Positions 1 through 6,333 are shown, counted from the first letter of the stretch. The stretch is DNA of 9,551 nucleotides from SZAS-79 sp031376265 (GCA_031376265.1 JANMDK010000086.1:1-9551), one strand, 5' to 3'. Made by a program: numbers and translations. The notes: generated by a model not told the origin, from the letters alone.

Positions 1-1321
1 CGTCGCAGAAAAGCGTGAGATGGGCGCCAGCGTCGGACAGGCTGATGAGGTTGCCGTCGTCGGCGATCAGGTCGCCCACGCGCTTTTCGTCCACATTGAG
101 CAGCCGCACGATAAAAGTGGTCTGAAGGTCGTCGGCCAGTCCGATATCGAGCAGGGCATCGACCGGATCGATGCCGCGCTCGCGGGCGATCTCCTCGATC
201 GTGCGGCCCTCGAGGAGGCTCTGGGTTGGCGACAGCGTCACTTCCATCAAATGCCAGGTGCCGTTGAATATCCGGCCGCCCTCGACCGGCGTGGCAAGGG
301 ACTGTTTGAAGGCCGCGCGGAACGCTGGATCGGAGAACAGCGCGCGATGGCATGCCTCGTCGCCGTGGGTAGGCCACGGCGAAATTGTCTGGAGCATGTA
401 AGCGTTGAGCAGGGTGAAATTCATGTTGAGCGGCTGGCACGAGGCCTGCGCATAAACCGCATGCCCGCGGGTGCGGGCGTCCGCACAGGAGGCCGAGACG
501 CCGGGCGCGTGCTCCGGCCTGGTCGGATAGTCGAGCAGCGGACAGTAGATCACCGGCCGGCCGGAAAGCGCAGCCAGCTCTTCCAGGAAGGTTATTGGCG
601 AGCGTTCGCCGCAGGTGGCCATGGTGACGCCATGGCCGTGCCGCGCCAGGGTGCGGGCCAGGGCACGGAATTCGTCGTCGCTGGCCAGCCGCGACGGCAC
701 CGGAATGCCGCCATAGCCATTGTGGTTCTCGAATGTGGATGAGCCCAGGCCAATTGCGCCGGCCTCCATCGCGTCATTGAACATTGCCAACATCCTCGCC
801 AACTCCTCTTCGGTCGCTTCGCGCTCGGATCCGGCGTCGCCCATCACGACGGTGCGCAAGGCCGAGTGCGAGCAGAACGAGGCTACGTTTGGATAGACGC
901 CGCGATCCGACAGGAAATCGAGGTAGCTCGCGAAATCGTCGAACTGCCAATCGACGCCCGCGCGCAGGGCGTCGAGAGACATCGCCTCGACTTCGGAAAG
1001 GTTCTTGAGCAGCGTATCGCGTGTCGCCGGTGTCGCGGGGGCAATGCCGAAGCCGCAGTTGCCGATCACCACCGTGGTGACACCCAGGGCCGGCGAAGGC
1101 GAGGCGGTCGAATCCCAGGTGAGCTGCGCGTCGTAGTGCGTGTGGACATCGATCACGCCGGGCGCCAACACGAGCCCCCTGGCGTCGACGGTTTCGCGGG
1201 CCTGCCCCAGGTCGCGGCCGATGGCGGCGATGCGGCCATCCTTCACCGCGACGTCGGCGTGGCGAAGCGGATTGCCCAGACCGTCGGCGACGTCGGCGTT
1301 CCTGATGATCAGATCGAACAT
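1..1321 (-). CDS. N-acyl-D-amino-acid deacylase-type amidohydrolase (3' end outside window)
   Basis: An open frame runs from an ATG at 1321 off the left edge, giving about 440 residues. Family members are usually about 550-580 aa, so the C-terminus is missing. It belongs to the metal-dependent amidohydrolase superfamily, D-aminoacylase/N-acyl-D-amino-acid deacylase branch, which removes N-acyl groups from D-amino acids in the cytoplasm. Visible marks are the N-terminal beta-sandwich start (FDLIIRNADVADG), the metal motif VIDVHTHYD (H60, H62), and GNCGFGIAP (87-95), whose C89 matches the metal-bridging cysteine of D-aminoacylases. Near the edge, SLSDAGAH carries the late aspartate expected of the family. 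An AAGGAG lies 7 bases before the ATG, which fixes the start. It follows the dehydrogenase gene by 28 bp and is probably co-transcribed with it. The family is clear. The substrate is not, because many such proteins are only annotated as D-aminoacylase by homology. Confidence 0.88.
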   Translation of the reverse strand, partial: MFDLIIRNADVADGLGNPLRHADVAVKDGRIAAIGRDLGQARETVDARGLVLAPGVIDVHTHYDAQLTWDSTASPSPALGVTTVVIGNCGFGIAPATPATRDTLLKNLSEVEAMSLDALRAGVDWQFDDFASYLDFLSDRGVYPNVASFCSHSALRTVVMGDAGSEREATEEELARMLAMFNDAMEAGAIGLGSSTFENHNGYGGIPVPSRLASDDEFRALARTLARHGHGVTMATCGERSPITFLEELAALSGRPVIYCPLLDYPTRPEHAPGVSASCADARTRGHAVYAQASCQPLNMNFTLLNAYMLQTISPWPTHGDEACHRALFSDPAFRAAFKQSLATPVEGGRIFNGTWHLMEVTLSPTQSLLEGRTIEEIARERGIDPVDALLDIGLADDLQTTFIVRLLNVDEKRVGDLIADDGNLISLSDAGAHLTLFCD

Positions 1322-1349
1322 TGCGGCACTCCTTGTATTTGCGGCGAGT

Positions 1350-2264
1350 TCAGGCTGGCTTCCAGCCCGAAGGTACCCGGGCGCGAGGGATCCTGGCCAG
1401 GTCGCAGACCGCGTCGGCGATGCCAGAGAAGTCGATGCGCCCGTAGTCGCTGGCACGCGCCGAGCTGTAGGACTCGAACACTGCAGCCGCCACCGGCATC
1501 GGCACTCTGGCGGCGTGCGCCGCACCCATCACCAGCCCCAAGTCCTTGTGAGCCAGGTCGATAGTGAAGCCGGGCGACGTGTCGCCGATCAGCACCTTAT
1601 TGGGGAAGTTCAGTCGCAATTGGCCGTTGTTCGCCGAGGTTCCCATCAGCACGGCCAGCGTATTGGTGATGTCCAGGCCGAAGCGCTGGGAGAGCGCCAA
1701 GGCCTCGGCGTTCACCTGAGTCAGCGTTATCGCGACGTAGTTGTTGACCAGCTTGGTGCGGCCACCGGTACCGACGCCGCCACAGTGGAAGACGGTTGTT
1801 CCCATGGCGTCGAGCAGCGGCTTGACGCGAGCGAAGTCCGCGTCGCTGGCGCCAACCATGAACAGCGATTCGCCGCGATCGGCATGCTCGGCCAGCCGGC
1901 CGACCGGCGCGTCCACCACCGAAAGGCCCACCGCCATTGCGCCGGCCTGCAGCCGGTCCGTAGCGAGGGGGTCGATGGTGCTCATGTCCATCAGGACAGT
2001 GCCTGGCTTGGCGTTGGCGAAGAGGCCCTCAGCGCCCATCGCCACCTGCTCCACTTCGACTGCGCTCGGAAGCATCGTGATCACCACGCCGCACCCGCGC
2101 GCGATCTTCGCTACGCTCTGGCCATCCGAGGCGCCTGACGCGACCAGTTCCGCCACCGCAGCGGCATTGATGTCATGCACCATCAACTCGAAACCCTTCT
2201 TGCGCAGGTTCGCTGCCATCCCCTTGCCCATCCGGCCGAGGCCGATGAATCCGATCTTGTCCAT
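1350..2264 (-). CDS. NAD(P)-dependent beta-hydroxyacid dehydrogenase, YihU-like
   Basis: A complete 304-aa member of the 3-hydroxyisobutyrate dehydrogenase family, which interconverts beta-hydroxyacids or short hydroxy-acids and aldehydes with NAD(P). The N-terminal Rossmann signature is GFIGLGRMGKGMA (residues 5-17). The substrate-binding signature is MDMSTIDP (92-99), and the catalytic lysine is K171 in the GxGxxxKLVNN block, with N175 following. The DAPVGR segment (118-123) and the C-terminal block around FTIDLAHKDLGL (233-244) resemble E. coli YihU, the 3-sulfolactaldehyde reductase also reported to act on succinic semialdehyde. They resemble it more than typical HIBADH, which has DAPVSGG. 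The start at 2264 has AAGGA five bases upstream. It is the first gene of the operon with the downstream amidohydrolase and diverges from the ThDP-enzyme remnant. The family is certain. The physiological substrate is unknown, and the sulfolactate role is inferred only from resemblance. Confidence 0.9.
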   Translation of the reverse strand: MDKIGFIGLGRMGKGMAANLRKKGFELMVHDINAAAVAELVASGASDGQSVAKIARGCGVVITMLPSAVEVEQVAMGAEGLFANAKPGTVLMDMSTIDPLATDRLQAGAMAVGLSVVDAPVGRLAEHADRGESLFMVGASDADFARVKPLLDAMGTTVFHCGGVGTGGRTKLVNNYVAITLTQVNAEALALSQRFGLDITNTLAVLMGTSANNGQLRLNFPNKVLIGDTSPGFTIDLAHKDLGLVMGAAHAARVPMPVAAAVFESYSSARASDYGRIDFSGIADAVCDLARIPRARVPSGWKPA

Positions 2265-2336
2265 TTGTTCCTTTTTCTGTAAGCGTTAGTAGCCGATGCA
2301 AGCCGTGTTGGTCACGGTGTAGAAATCAGCAGCATA

Positions 2337-2349
2337 GGACGATTCGTCC
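2337..2349. promoter_or_regulatory. Candidate operator palindrome in divergent intergenic region
   Basis: GGACGATTCGTCC is a perfect inverted repeat with 6-bp arms around one central base. It lies in the 133-bp space between the leftward dehydrogenase operon (start 2264) and the rightward ThDP-enzyme remnant (start 2398), where a shared regulator would bind. A TATTAT at 2367-2372 could be a -10 box for the rightward gene, but no good -35 is visible. The window holds no regulator gene to pair with it. The function is inferred from position and symmetry only. Confidence 0.3.
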
Positions 2350-2397
2350 ATCCATACTGATGCAAGTATTATGTTCCGGGGATCTGACGGAGGTTCA

Positions 2398-2661
2398 ATG
2401 AAGCGCGAAGACATGGGAGTGCGGCTGAGTGGCGGGACCGCGGTTGCCCGGGCTTTGGTCGACAACGGTGTGACGCATATGTTCGGCATCCATGGGTACA
2501 TTAACAATGTGCTAGAGGAAGCGTGCAGGCTTGGGGTCACGAACATCCACTTTCGGCATGAACAGTCGACCGGATTTGCCGCCGATGCCTATCTTAGGTC
2601 GCGTCGCGAGCCGCTATTGGTGAGATGCCGTCGGCTCACAAACAGTAGTTATTCCTTCTGA
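2398..2661 (+). pseudogene. Thiamine-diphosphate-dependent enzyme, N-terminal remnant
   Basis: An 87-codon frame whose first ~72 residues match the N-terminal (Pyr) domain of acetolactate-synthase-like ThDP enzymes, which are normally about 550-600 aa. The LSGGTAVARALVDNGV stretch leads into MFGIHG (28-33, family pattern vFGxPG). Then come FRHEQSTGFAADAY (52-65), in which E55 is the conserved glutamate that activates the cofactor, and a family-like stretch ending at RREP (69-72). After that the normal continuation of the domain is replaced by unrelated sequence and a TGA at 2659. No PP domain follows, so the protein cannot be an active enzyme. The start at 2398 is supported by GGAGG four bases upstream; an upstream in-frame ATG at 2371 lacks this. 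The gene probably lost its 3' part by a deletion ending near 2615-2620. The exact enzyme (decarboxylase, carboligase or other) cannot be told from this piece. Confidence 0.75.
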
Positions 2662-2675
2662 CAGGGAGAACCAAG

Positions 2676-3002
2676 ATGCCGGACATCAACTTTCAATTGC
2701 AGCACCTCAATCTGCCCGCCCGCGATCCCCAGGGGCTGGCGCGCTGGTACGCGACCACCTTCGGGCTGCAGGCCGATGACAACAAGGCGCGCGGGCCCGG
2801 CGTGCTGATCGCCTTCCAGCCTGGTGAGCCGGTCAATCGCGCGCCCGACTTGCACGCCGGATTCCTGGTTCCGTCGCTCGTCGACCTGAACCAATGGGCC
2901 GGCCGGCTGGGCGGGACCCTCAAGAAAGGCGCCGAATTCACTGCCTTCCAGCTTCGCGATCCGGAAGGAAACTGCGTCGAGCTGTATTGCAAGAACGAAT
3001 GA
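2676..3002 (+). CDS. VOC-family (glyoxalase/bleomycin-resistance fold) protein
   Basis: A small complete protein of 108 aa in the vicinal oxygen chelate superfamily, whose members are metal-dependent lyases, isomerases, dioxygenases or drug-binding proteins. It shows the typical order: QHLNLPARDPQGLARWY at the start (H10 as likely first metal ligand), HAGFLV in the middle (H60), and LRDPEGNCVELY at the end (E102). These three residues fit the usual His/His/Glu metal set of a paired betaalphabetabetabeta unit. The RBS AGGGAGA precedes the ATG at normal spacing. The gene follows the stop of the ThDP remnant by 14 bp, so the two may once have shared an operon, or the junction may be a deletion scar. 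The fold is well supported. The reaction and substrate cannot be read from the sequence. Confidence 0.85.
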   Translation: MPDINFQLQHLNLPARDPQGLARWYATTFGLQADDNKARGPGVLIAFQPGEPVNRAPDLHAGFLVPSLVDLNQWAGRLGGTLKKGAEFTAFQLRDPEGNCVELYCKNE

Positions 3003-3146
3003 TGGTGGGCACGACGCTCTACTCGGCCGCTGACTTTCAAGTTTTATCGAAGCCGCCGAGAATGCCTGTCAAGTCAAATCCCGCAAAAGTCCCGCACCGC
3101 TCGTGCTAAAAAAGGAGCGGTCGGAGCTGATGCTCACAACCGCTTG

Positions 3147-3341
3147 ATGAGCAGAACGAAATTGGCGCGCCAATCGCATCATCCCGTGGGAAGCGGGTGC
3201 CAGGTGATTTCCCTCTTTGAACACGAGGTGCCGGAGATCCGCGCCGTGCTGGAAGACGCGGGCGGCATCGTGCAGCCCTTCGCTTTCGACGCGGAGCGGT
3301 TCGAGGTCTACGCGCAGACGTTTACCCGTAGCGGATCGTGA
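3147..3341 (+). CDS. Short hypothetical ORF or gene fragment
   Basis: A 64-codon frame from ATG at 3147 to TGA at 3339-3341. I do not recognise the product. From about 3190 onward the third codon positions are strongly GC-rich, as in the real genes here, and the segment VISLFEHEVPEIRAVLED followed by FAFDAERFEVYA reads like ordinary globular protein. The first ~16 codons look less coding-like. No RBS stands at a proper distance; the nearest purine-rich AAAGGAG is about 30 bases upstream. It may be the C-terminal end of a deleted gene rather than an independent gene. A minus-strand frame over the same bases looks like its shadow. Confidence 0.3.
   Translation: MSRTKLARQSHHPVGSGCQVISLFEHEVPEIRAVLEDAGGIVQPFAFDAERFEVYAQTFTRSGS
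3161..3174. repeat. Perfect 14-bp palindrome
   Basis: ATTGGCGCGCCAAT is its own reverse complement. It lies at the 5' end of the coding-like fragment at 3147-3341. It could be a regulator site or chance. No recognised promoter elements sit around it. Confidence 0.3.
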
Positions 3342-3420
3342 CTCGACGTAAGTGCCATTGTGTGCAGGACGCGAAAGTCCCGCGCTGCTTGCCAAATGAG
3401 TGGACGCTTCAGGATTAGAC

Positions 3421-4404
3421 TTAGTCGATCACCCGCGTGGCGCGAAGCATGATCGACTGCGGAATCTTGATGCTCAGTTCCTTGGCATGCGTGGCGTTGA
3501 TTACCAGCTCGAGCGTCGCCGCTTGCTCTACCGGCAGGTCGCCCACCTTGGCGCCCTTGGCGAGTTTGTCGATGTAGACCGCCGCGCGGCCGATCTGCGC
3601 GTACTGGCTGACCGAATAGGAGAGAAGTCCCCCTTCTGAAACGAAGGGCGGCGCCTCGTAGATCGCCGGCATGCGGTGCTTTGCGGCCAACGCCACGATT
3701 TCGCGCCGGGCGTCGAAACTTGATCCGTTCAACACGACGATAGCCGCCTTGGCGCCCGACGACACCGCGCCCTTGAACGCCTCTGCAAACGCCATCCGCT
3801 GGACGTCGACCGGCAGGACTTGCAGTCCCATCTTGCCGGCCGCCCGGATCGTCGCCTCGAGCTTGCCGCGATCAGTCTCGAGGCCACCGCTGTACAGGAA
3901 TGCCACTTTTTTCACCGCGGGCAGGATTTCATGCAGGATCTCCAGCCGCTTGGGCGCCAGTTGGATGTTGAGGCTGGCAAAGCCGCTCACATTTCCGCCC
4001 GGCCGGGCAAGATCCTTTAAGAGCCCGGCATGGACCGGGTCGCTGACCATGGTGAATAAGATGGGCACATCGCTCACCGCTTGTTTTGCCGCCACCGCGG
4101 TGGCGGTAAACACGGTGACGATGGCAACCACTTTTGCCGCGGCGAGTTCTTTCGCCAATTGCGGCAAACGCTCAGGCTTGCCGTCCGCCCAGCGCTTTTC
4201 GATCACCAGATTCTTGCCCTCGACATAGCCTGCGTCGCGCAGCCCTGCGCGCAACACGTCAAGCAGCACGGTTTGCGATTCGACCGAGCCCGGTGATAGC
4301 CAGCCCACGCGCACGATTTTTTCGGAATCCTGCGCAACCGCCATCGCGGGTAGCAGGAGCACGCAAAATAAAAACAGGCTGAAAGCCGCCCGGAAGCTTT
4401 TCAT
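3421..4404 (-). CDS. ABC transporter substrate-binding protein (ABC_sub_bind family), copy 2
   Basis: A complete 327-aa periplasmic binding protein of the ABC_sub_bind/TrpX-like family, which captures small solutes for an ABC importer. A Sec signal peptide is clear: basic MKSFR, a hydrophobic core over about residues 8-21, and a likely cut after AVA (A24). The mature protein starts into IVRVGWLSPGS, then LRAGLRDAGYVEGKNLVIE, the usual first motifs of the family. It ends in IKIPQSIMLRATRVID, a family-typical tail. Its start overlaps the stop of the upstream paralogue in an ATGA, implying translational coupling. The two proteins share the C-terminal pattern GDLPxEQA, so they probably arose by tandem duplication. 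No permease or ATPase gene lies in the window. The ligand is unknown; family members are annotated for tryptophan/tyrosine or other solutes. Confidence 0.88.
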   Translation of the reverse strand: MKSFRAAFSLFLFCVLLLPAMAVAQDSEKIVRVGWLSPGSVESQTVLLDVLRAGLRDAGYVEGKNLVIEKRWADGKPERLPQLAKELAAAKVVAIVTVFTATAVAAKQAVSDVPILFTMVSDPVHAGLLKDLARPGGNVSGFASLNIQLAPKRLEILHEILPAVKKVAFLYSGGLETDRGKLEATIRAAGKMGLQVLPVDVQRMAFAEAFKGAVSSGAKAAIVVLNGSSFDARREIVALAAKHRMPAIYEAPPFVSEGGLLSYSVSQYAQIGRAAVYIDKLAKGAKVGDLPVEQAATLELVINATHAKELSIKIPQSIMLRATRVID

Positions 4405-5378
4405 TCGATCACCCGGTCAGCACGCAGCAACACCGACTGTGGAATCTTGATCGCCAGGGCCTTGGCGGCTTTCAGGTTGATCCTGAATTCGAATCTTGTT
4501 GCCTGTTCGAACGGCAGGTCGCCGGGTTTCGCTCCCTGCAGAATCCGGTGCACGAAATTCGCCGCGTTGCGCCACATCTCTTCCGCGGCAGCCCCGTGGC
4601 TCATCAGTGCCCCGAGGTCGGCCGCATCCACGATCGGCCAAATCTGCGGGATCCGGTCCCTCATCAGCGACTCGATCATCCTCTTGCGGTGCGCGCTGAA
4701 CAACGGCTGGGAGAGCACGAGCAAAGCGCCGGGGCGCTTCTTCCTCACCTCGGCCAGCGAACGATCGATGTCCTGCGACGAGCTGACATTGAAGCGCTCA
4801 AGCGAAACCTTGAGGTTTTTGGCGGTGGCTTCGAGCGCCGACCAAGTGTGGGTGGTGGGCGTTACCGATTCGCTGAGGACCCCGAAAGTGCGCATCGCGG
4901 GGAAGGTTTCATGAAGGATCTCGAGCGATTTGGACAGGAACGAGGAGTCCAGGATTATGTTGCCGGTGAAATTCCCGCCCGGTCGACCCAGGCTGGCCGC
5001 AAGCCCGATCGCGACCGGGTCGCCCATCTGCGCCATTACGACCGGGATGGTGGAAGTCTCTTTCTTCACCGCAATCCCTATCGCCGAGCCATGCGTGACG
5101 ATCACCGCAGGCTTTCGCGCCACCGCTTCCCTGATCAGAGTCGCGACCCGCTCGGCGAGGCCATCCCCATACGCCACGTCGAGCTGGAGGTTCGCGCCCT
5201 CCTTGTAGCCGAGCCGATGCAGGCCTTGCTGTAGCGCCTCGAACGAACTCCGATGGGCGTCGACTGAGCCGTTGAATATGACCGCAACACGACGATTAGG
5301 CGTGGTCGCCACGGCGAAAGCGGCGGCCGGCGCGGCGCCGAGCGCCAGCAATGCGATTACGGTGTCGCGTCTATCCAC
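4401..5378 (-). CDS. ABC transporter substrate-binding protein (ABC_sub_bind family), copy 1
   Basis: A complete 325-aa paralogue of the gene downstream of it. It begins with a GTG at 5378. The N-terminus MDRRDTVIALLALGAAPAAAFA looks like a twin-arginine or Sec signal (R3-R4, then a hydrophobic stretch, with a cut probably after AFA at 22 or AVA at 24). Many relatives begin in a similar RRxF way. The mature part carries VAVIFNGS, LQQGLHRLGYKEGANLQLDV and the terminal IKIPQSVLLRADRVIE expected of the family. A G-run, not a classic Shine-Dalgarno sequence, precedes the start, so initiation may be weak or the start slightly misplaced. It lies 43 bp behind the 152-aa gene at 5422-5880, which runs in the same direction. 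A short inverted repeat (5405-5415) sits in that gap. The ligand is unknown and no membrane subunits are seen. Confidence 0.87.
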   Translation of the reverse strand: MDRRDTVIALLALGAAPAAAFAVATTPNRRVAVIFNGSVDAHRSSFEALQQGLHRLGYKEGANLQLDVAYGDGLAERVATLIREAVARKPAVIVTHGSAIGIAVKKETSTIPVVMAQMGDPVAIGLAASLGRPGGNFTGNIILDSSFLSKSLEILHETFPAMRTFGVLSESVTPTTHTWSALEATAKNLKVSLERFNVSSSQDIDRSLAEVRKKRPGALLVLSQPLFSAHRKRMIESLMRDRIPQIWPIVDAADLGALMSHGAAAEEMWRNAANFVHRILQGAKPGDLPFEQATRFEFRINLKAAKALAIKIPQSVLLRADRVIE

Positions 5379-5421
5379 TCGCCCCCCAAGTCGCCAATCC
5401 TGACCGGTAAATTACCCCTTG

Positions 5422-5880
5422 CTAATGTGATTTCTTCCTTGCGTCGCTCACGATGTTCCGAAAACGTTCCAACGTTATTGAGTATCCCTTCGGCTTTTTT
5501 GGGGGGAAGTAGCTGACCGATGATTTGGCAACGTCTGCACGATTGCTCTTTTCTGCGGGATTTAAGTGTCGTCGATCAAGTTCTTCCATCAGGTGTGGCC
5601 ATAGGTCATCGGCTGTGTAGTCCTTGAACTGAGCCCGTTTTGCCAAGTCAGCAACGATCTCACCAATTGTCTCGCTTCTTTTGGTAGCGCTCTGAGCCTC
5701 TTTGCTTCCGCCCTCGTGCTCGGCTGACGCGGCTTTTGGAGTCGCCCTAATTACGTCGGTGGGGATTTTGCCCGCTTGCTCTCGCGAGGTTCTGTCCTTT
5801 GGACTTATCGCATCGACAGCCGCCTTGGCAGGCGTCGGTTTCTTCAGTTCTGACAGTCGCTTTTTTAGATCTTTGTTCAC
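5422..5880 (-). CDS. Hypothetical protein, 152 aa, in lower-GC DNA beside tRNA-Arg
   Basis: A complete gene that I do not recognise. The GTG at 5880 has AAGGAG about 4-5 bases upstream, which supports this start. The N-terminal ~65 residues are rich in Lys, Ala, Ser, Glu and Pro (KKRLSELKKPTPAKAAVDA onward) and are probably disordered. The C-terminal half looks folded: a helix SETIGEIVADLAKRAQF, then DDLWPHLMEELDRRHLNP, an aromatic segment SYFPPKKPKGYSITLERF, and a basic tail. It has no signal peptide or membrane segment. Codon use is visibly less GC-rich than that of the neighbours, and the gene lies on the 3' side of a tRNA gene, a common integration spot. It may therefore be the rest of an integrated element, but no integrase or duplicated tRNA end is seen. 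Function unknown. Confidence 0.7.
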   Translation of the reverse strand: MNKDLKKRLSELKKPTPAKAAVDAISPKDRTSREQAGKIPTDVIRATPKAASAEHEGGSKEAQSATKRSETIGEIVADLAKRAQFKDYTADDLWPHLMEELDRRHLNPAEKSNRADVAKSSVSYFPPKKPKGYSITLERFRNIVSDARKKSH

Positions 5881-6062
5881 TTGTCTCCTTCTTTCTTCGG
5901 TGCTCGGCGACTTTGAGGACAGCCCCCAAAGGATCGCGAAGCTTATCAGTCAGCGCCGCCGCTTTCGGGTCAGGGCGATAGACAACATGCGCACCCCTTG
6001 GCGCTGAATGGAGTCGCACAATGACGGAAAGCAAGCGAGCTGCGTTTTGTGCGCTGAAAACG

Positions 6063-6091
6063 AAAAAGGGCTCAACCGAAGTTGAGCCCTT
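6063..6091 (-). terminator. Rho-independent terminator of tRNA-Arg
   Basis: On the minus strand GGGCTCAAC and GTTGAGCCC form a perfect 9-bp stem closed by a stable TTCG loop, followed at once by TTTTT. Two A-T pairs can extend the base. The hairpin begins 11 bases after the tRNA CCA end, so it terminates the tRNA transcript. The gene at 5880 downstream would then need its own promoter. Confidence 0.93.
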
Positions 6092-6099
6092 GATTATGC

Positions 6100-6176
6100 T
6101 GGCGCGCCCAGAGAGATTCGAACTCCCGACCCCTTGGTTCGTAGCCAAGTACTCTATCCAGCTGAGCTATGGGCGC
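6100..6176 (-). tRNA. tRNA-Arg (anticodon ACG)
   Basis: A 77-nt cloverleaf with the CCA end encoded. The acceptor arm GCGCCCA pairs fully with TGGGCGC, followed by discriminator G and CCA. The D arm contains AGCTCAGCTGGATAGAG. The anticodon stem CTTGG/CCAAG encloses the loop CTACGAA, giving anticodon ACG, which after A34-to-inosine editing reads CGU, CGC and CGA. The T arm carries the invariant GTTCGAATC. It has its own promoter and terminator, so it is probably a single-gene transcript. The sequence pattern is like betaproteobacterial tRNA-Arg(ACG). Confidence 0.97.
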
Positions 6177-6186
6177 GAGGGGGCGG

Positions 6187-6215
6187 ATTATAGCCGAAGC
6201 GGGCGGGTCACAAAA
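6187..6215 (-). promoter_or_regulatory. Sigma-70 promoter of tRNA-Arg
   Basis: On the minus strand a perfect -10 TATAAT (6187-6192) is preceded after 17 bases by TTTTGT (6210-6215), a weak -35. Ten bases, CCGCCCCCTC, separate the -10 from the first tRNA base. Such a GC-rich discriminator is typical of stable-RNA promoters under stringent control; that regulation is inferred. Confidence 0.8.
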
Positions 6216-6319
6216 GCGCCCGGGAAAAGCGCGCCCACTGCCGCCGGTCCGGTCCGCCGGAGCGGGAGCGCTGCGCGCCGCCAACCTCGATGCACGGCCG
6301 CCCCCGGCCGGTAAATTTT

Positions 6320-6333
6320 GATATCATGATATC
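6320..6333. promoter_or_regulatory. Operator-like palindrome 1 upstream of fitA-like gene
   Basis: GATATCATGATATC is a perfect 14-bp palindrome 29 bases before the antitoxin start. It also reads as two direct TGATATC units 8 bp apart. Ribbon-helix-helix antitoxins of the FitA/VapB kind usually bind such repeats in their own promoter, with the toxin as co-repressor, so autoregulation is the likely use. Confidence 0.6.

Larger units (their letters stand above)
3082..3391. repeat. Diverged direct repeat pair (22 bp) flanking the fragment
   Basis: The copies are at 3082-3103 and 3370-3391. They agree at 18 of 22 positions, share the core AAAGTCCCGC, and all four differences are transitions. They bracket the coding-like fragment about 288 bp apart. 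They could be remains of a duplication or of element ends, or chance in GC-rich DNA. No inverted termini or transposase accompany them. Confidence 0.3.
3003..3420. other. 418-bp stretch without a confident gene
   Basis: This space separates the VOC gene from the convergent binding-protein genes. It contains an imperfect hairpin (ACCGCTC at 3096-3102 with GAGCGGT at 3115-3121, A-rich loop, no T tail), a 14-bp palindrome at 3161-3174, a coding-like fragment at 3147-3341 and two diverged copies of a 22-bp sequence at 3082-3103 and 3370-3391. No clear promoter, terminator or RNA gene was recognised. It looks like a scarred intergenic region, perhaps left by past rearrangement, but that is inference. 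Confidence 0.5.

Noticed and set aside
20..742. Long plus-strand frame (240 codons)
   Set aside because: It lies antisense to the amidohydrolase, whose minus-strand frame is continuous and carries clear family motifs. The plus frame is an Arg/Gly-rich shadow of GC-rich DNA.
1140..2138. Long plus-strand frame (332 codons)
   Set aside because: Antisense to the dehydrogenase and amidohydrolase genes. It crosses their boundary and shows no recognisable motif.
2286..2546. Minus-strand frame ending just before the dehydrogenase
   Set aside because: Most of it is antisense to the ThDP remnant. The tail, ending DFYTVTNTACIGY, could be a lost gene end but nothing supports this.
3096..3121. Hairpin ACCGCTC/GAGCGGT as terminator of the VOC gene
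   Set aside because: The stem is only 7 bp with a 12-base loop and no T run follows on either strand.
3163..3172. Match of TGGCGCGCC to the tRNA-Arg 3' end as a possible attachment site
   Set aside because: Only about nine bases agree and these are part of a palindrome. It is too short for a tRNA-derived att core and no integrase is present.
5747..6148. Minus-strand frame of 133 codons over the tRNA
   Set aside because: Its start and first residues (GVGSSNLSGRA) come from translating the tRNA T arm, a known artefact. It also passes through the terminator and out of frame over the better gene at 5422-5880. The middle part (about 5890-6020) has no RBS.
5404..6318. Shared CCGGTAAATT at 5404-5413 and 6309-6318
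   Set aside because: A ten-base match between two intergenic regions is plausible by chance and has no supporting context.
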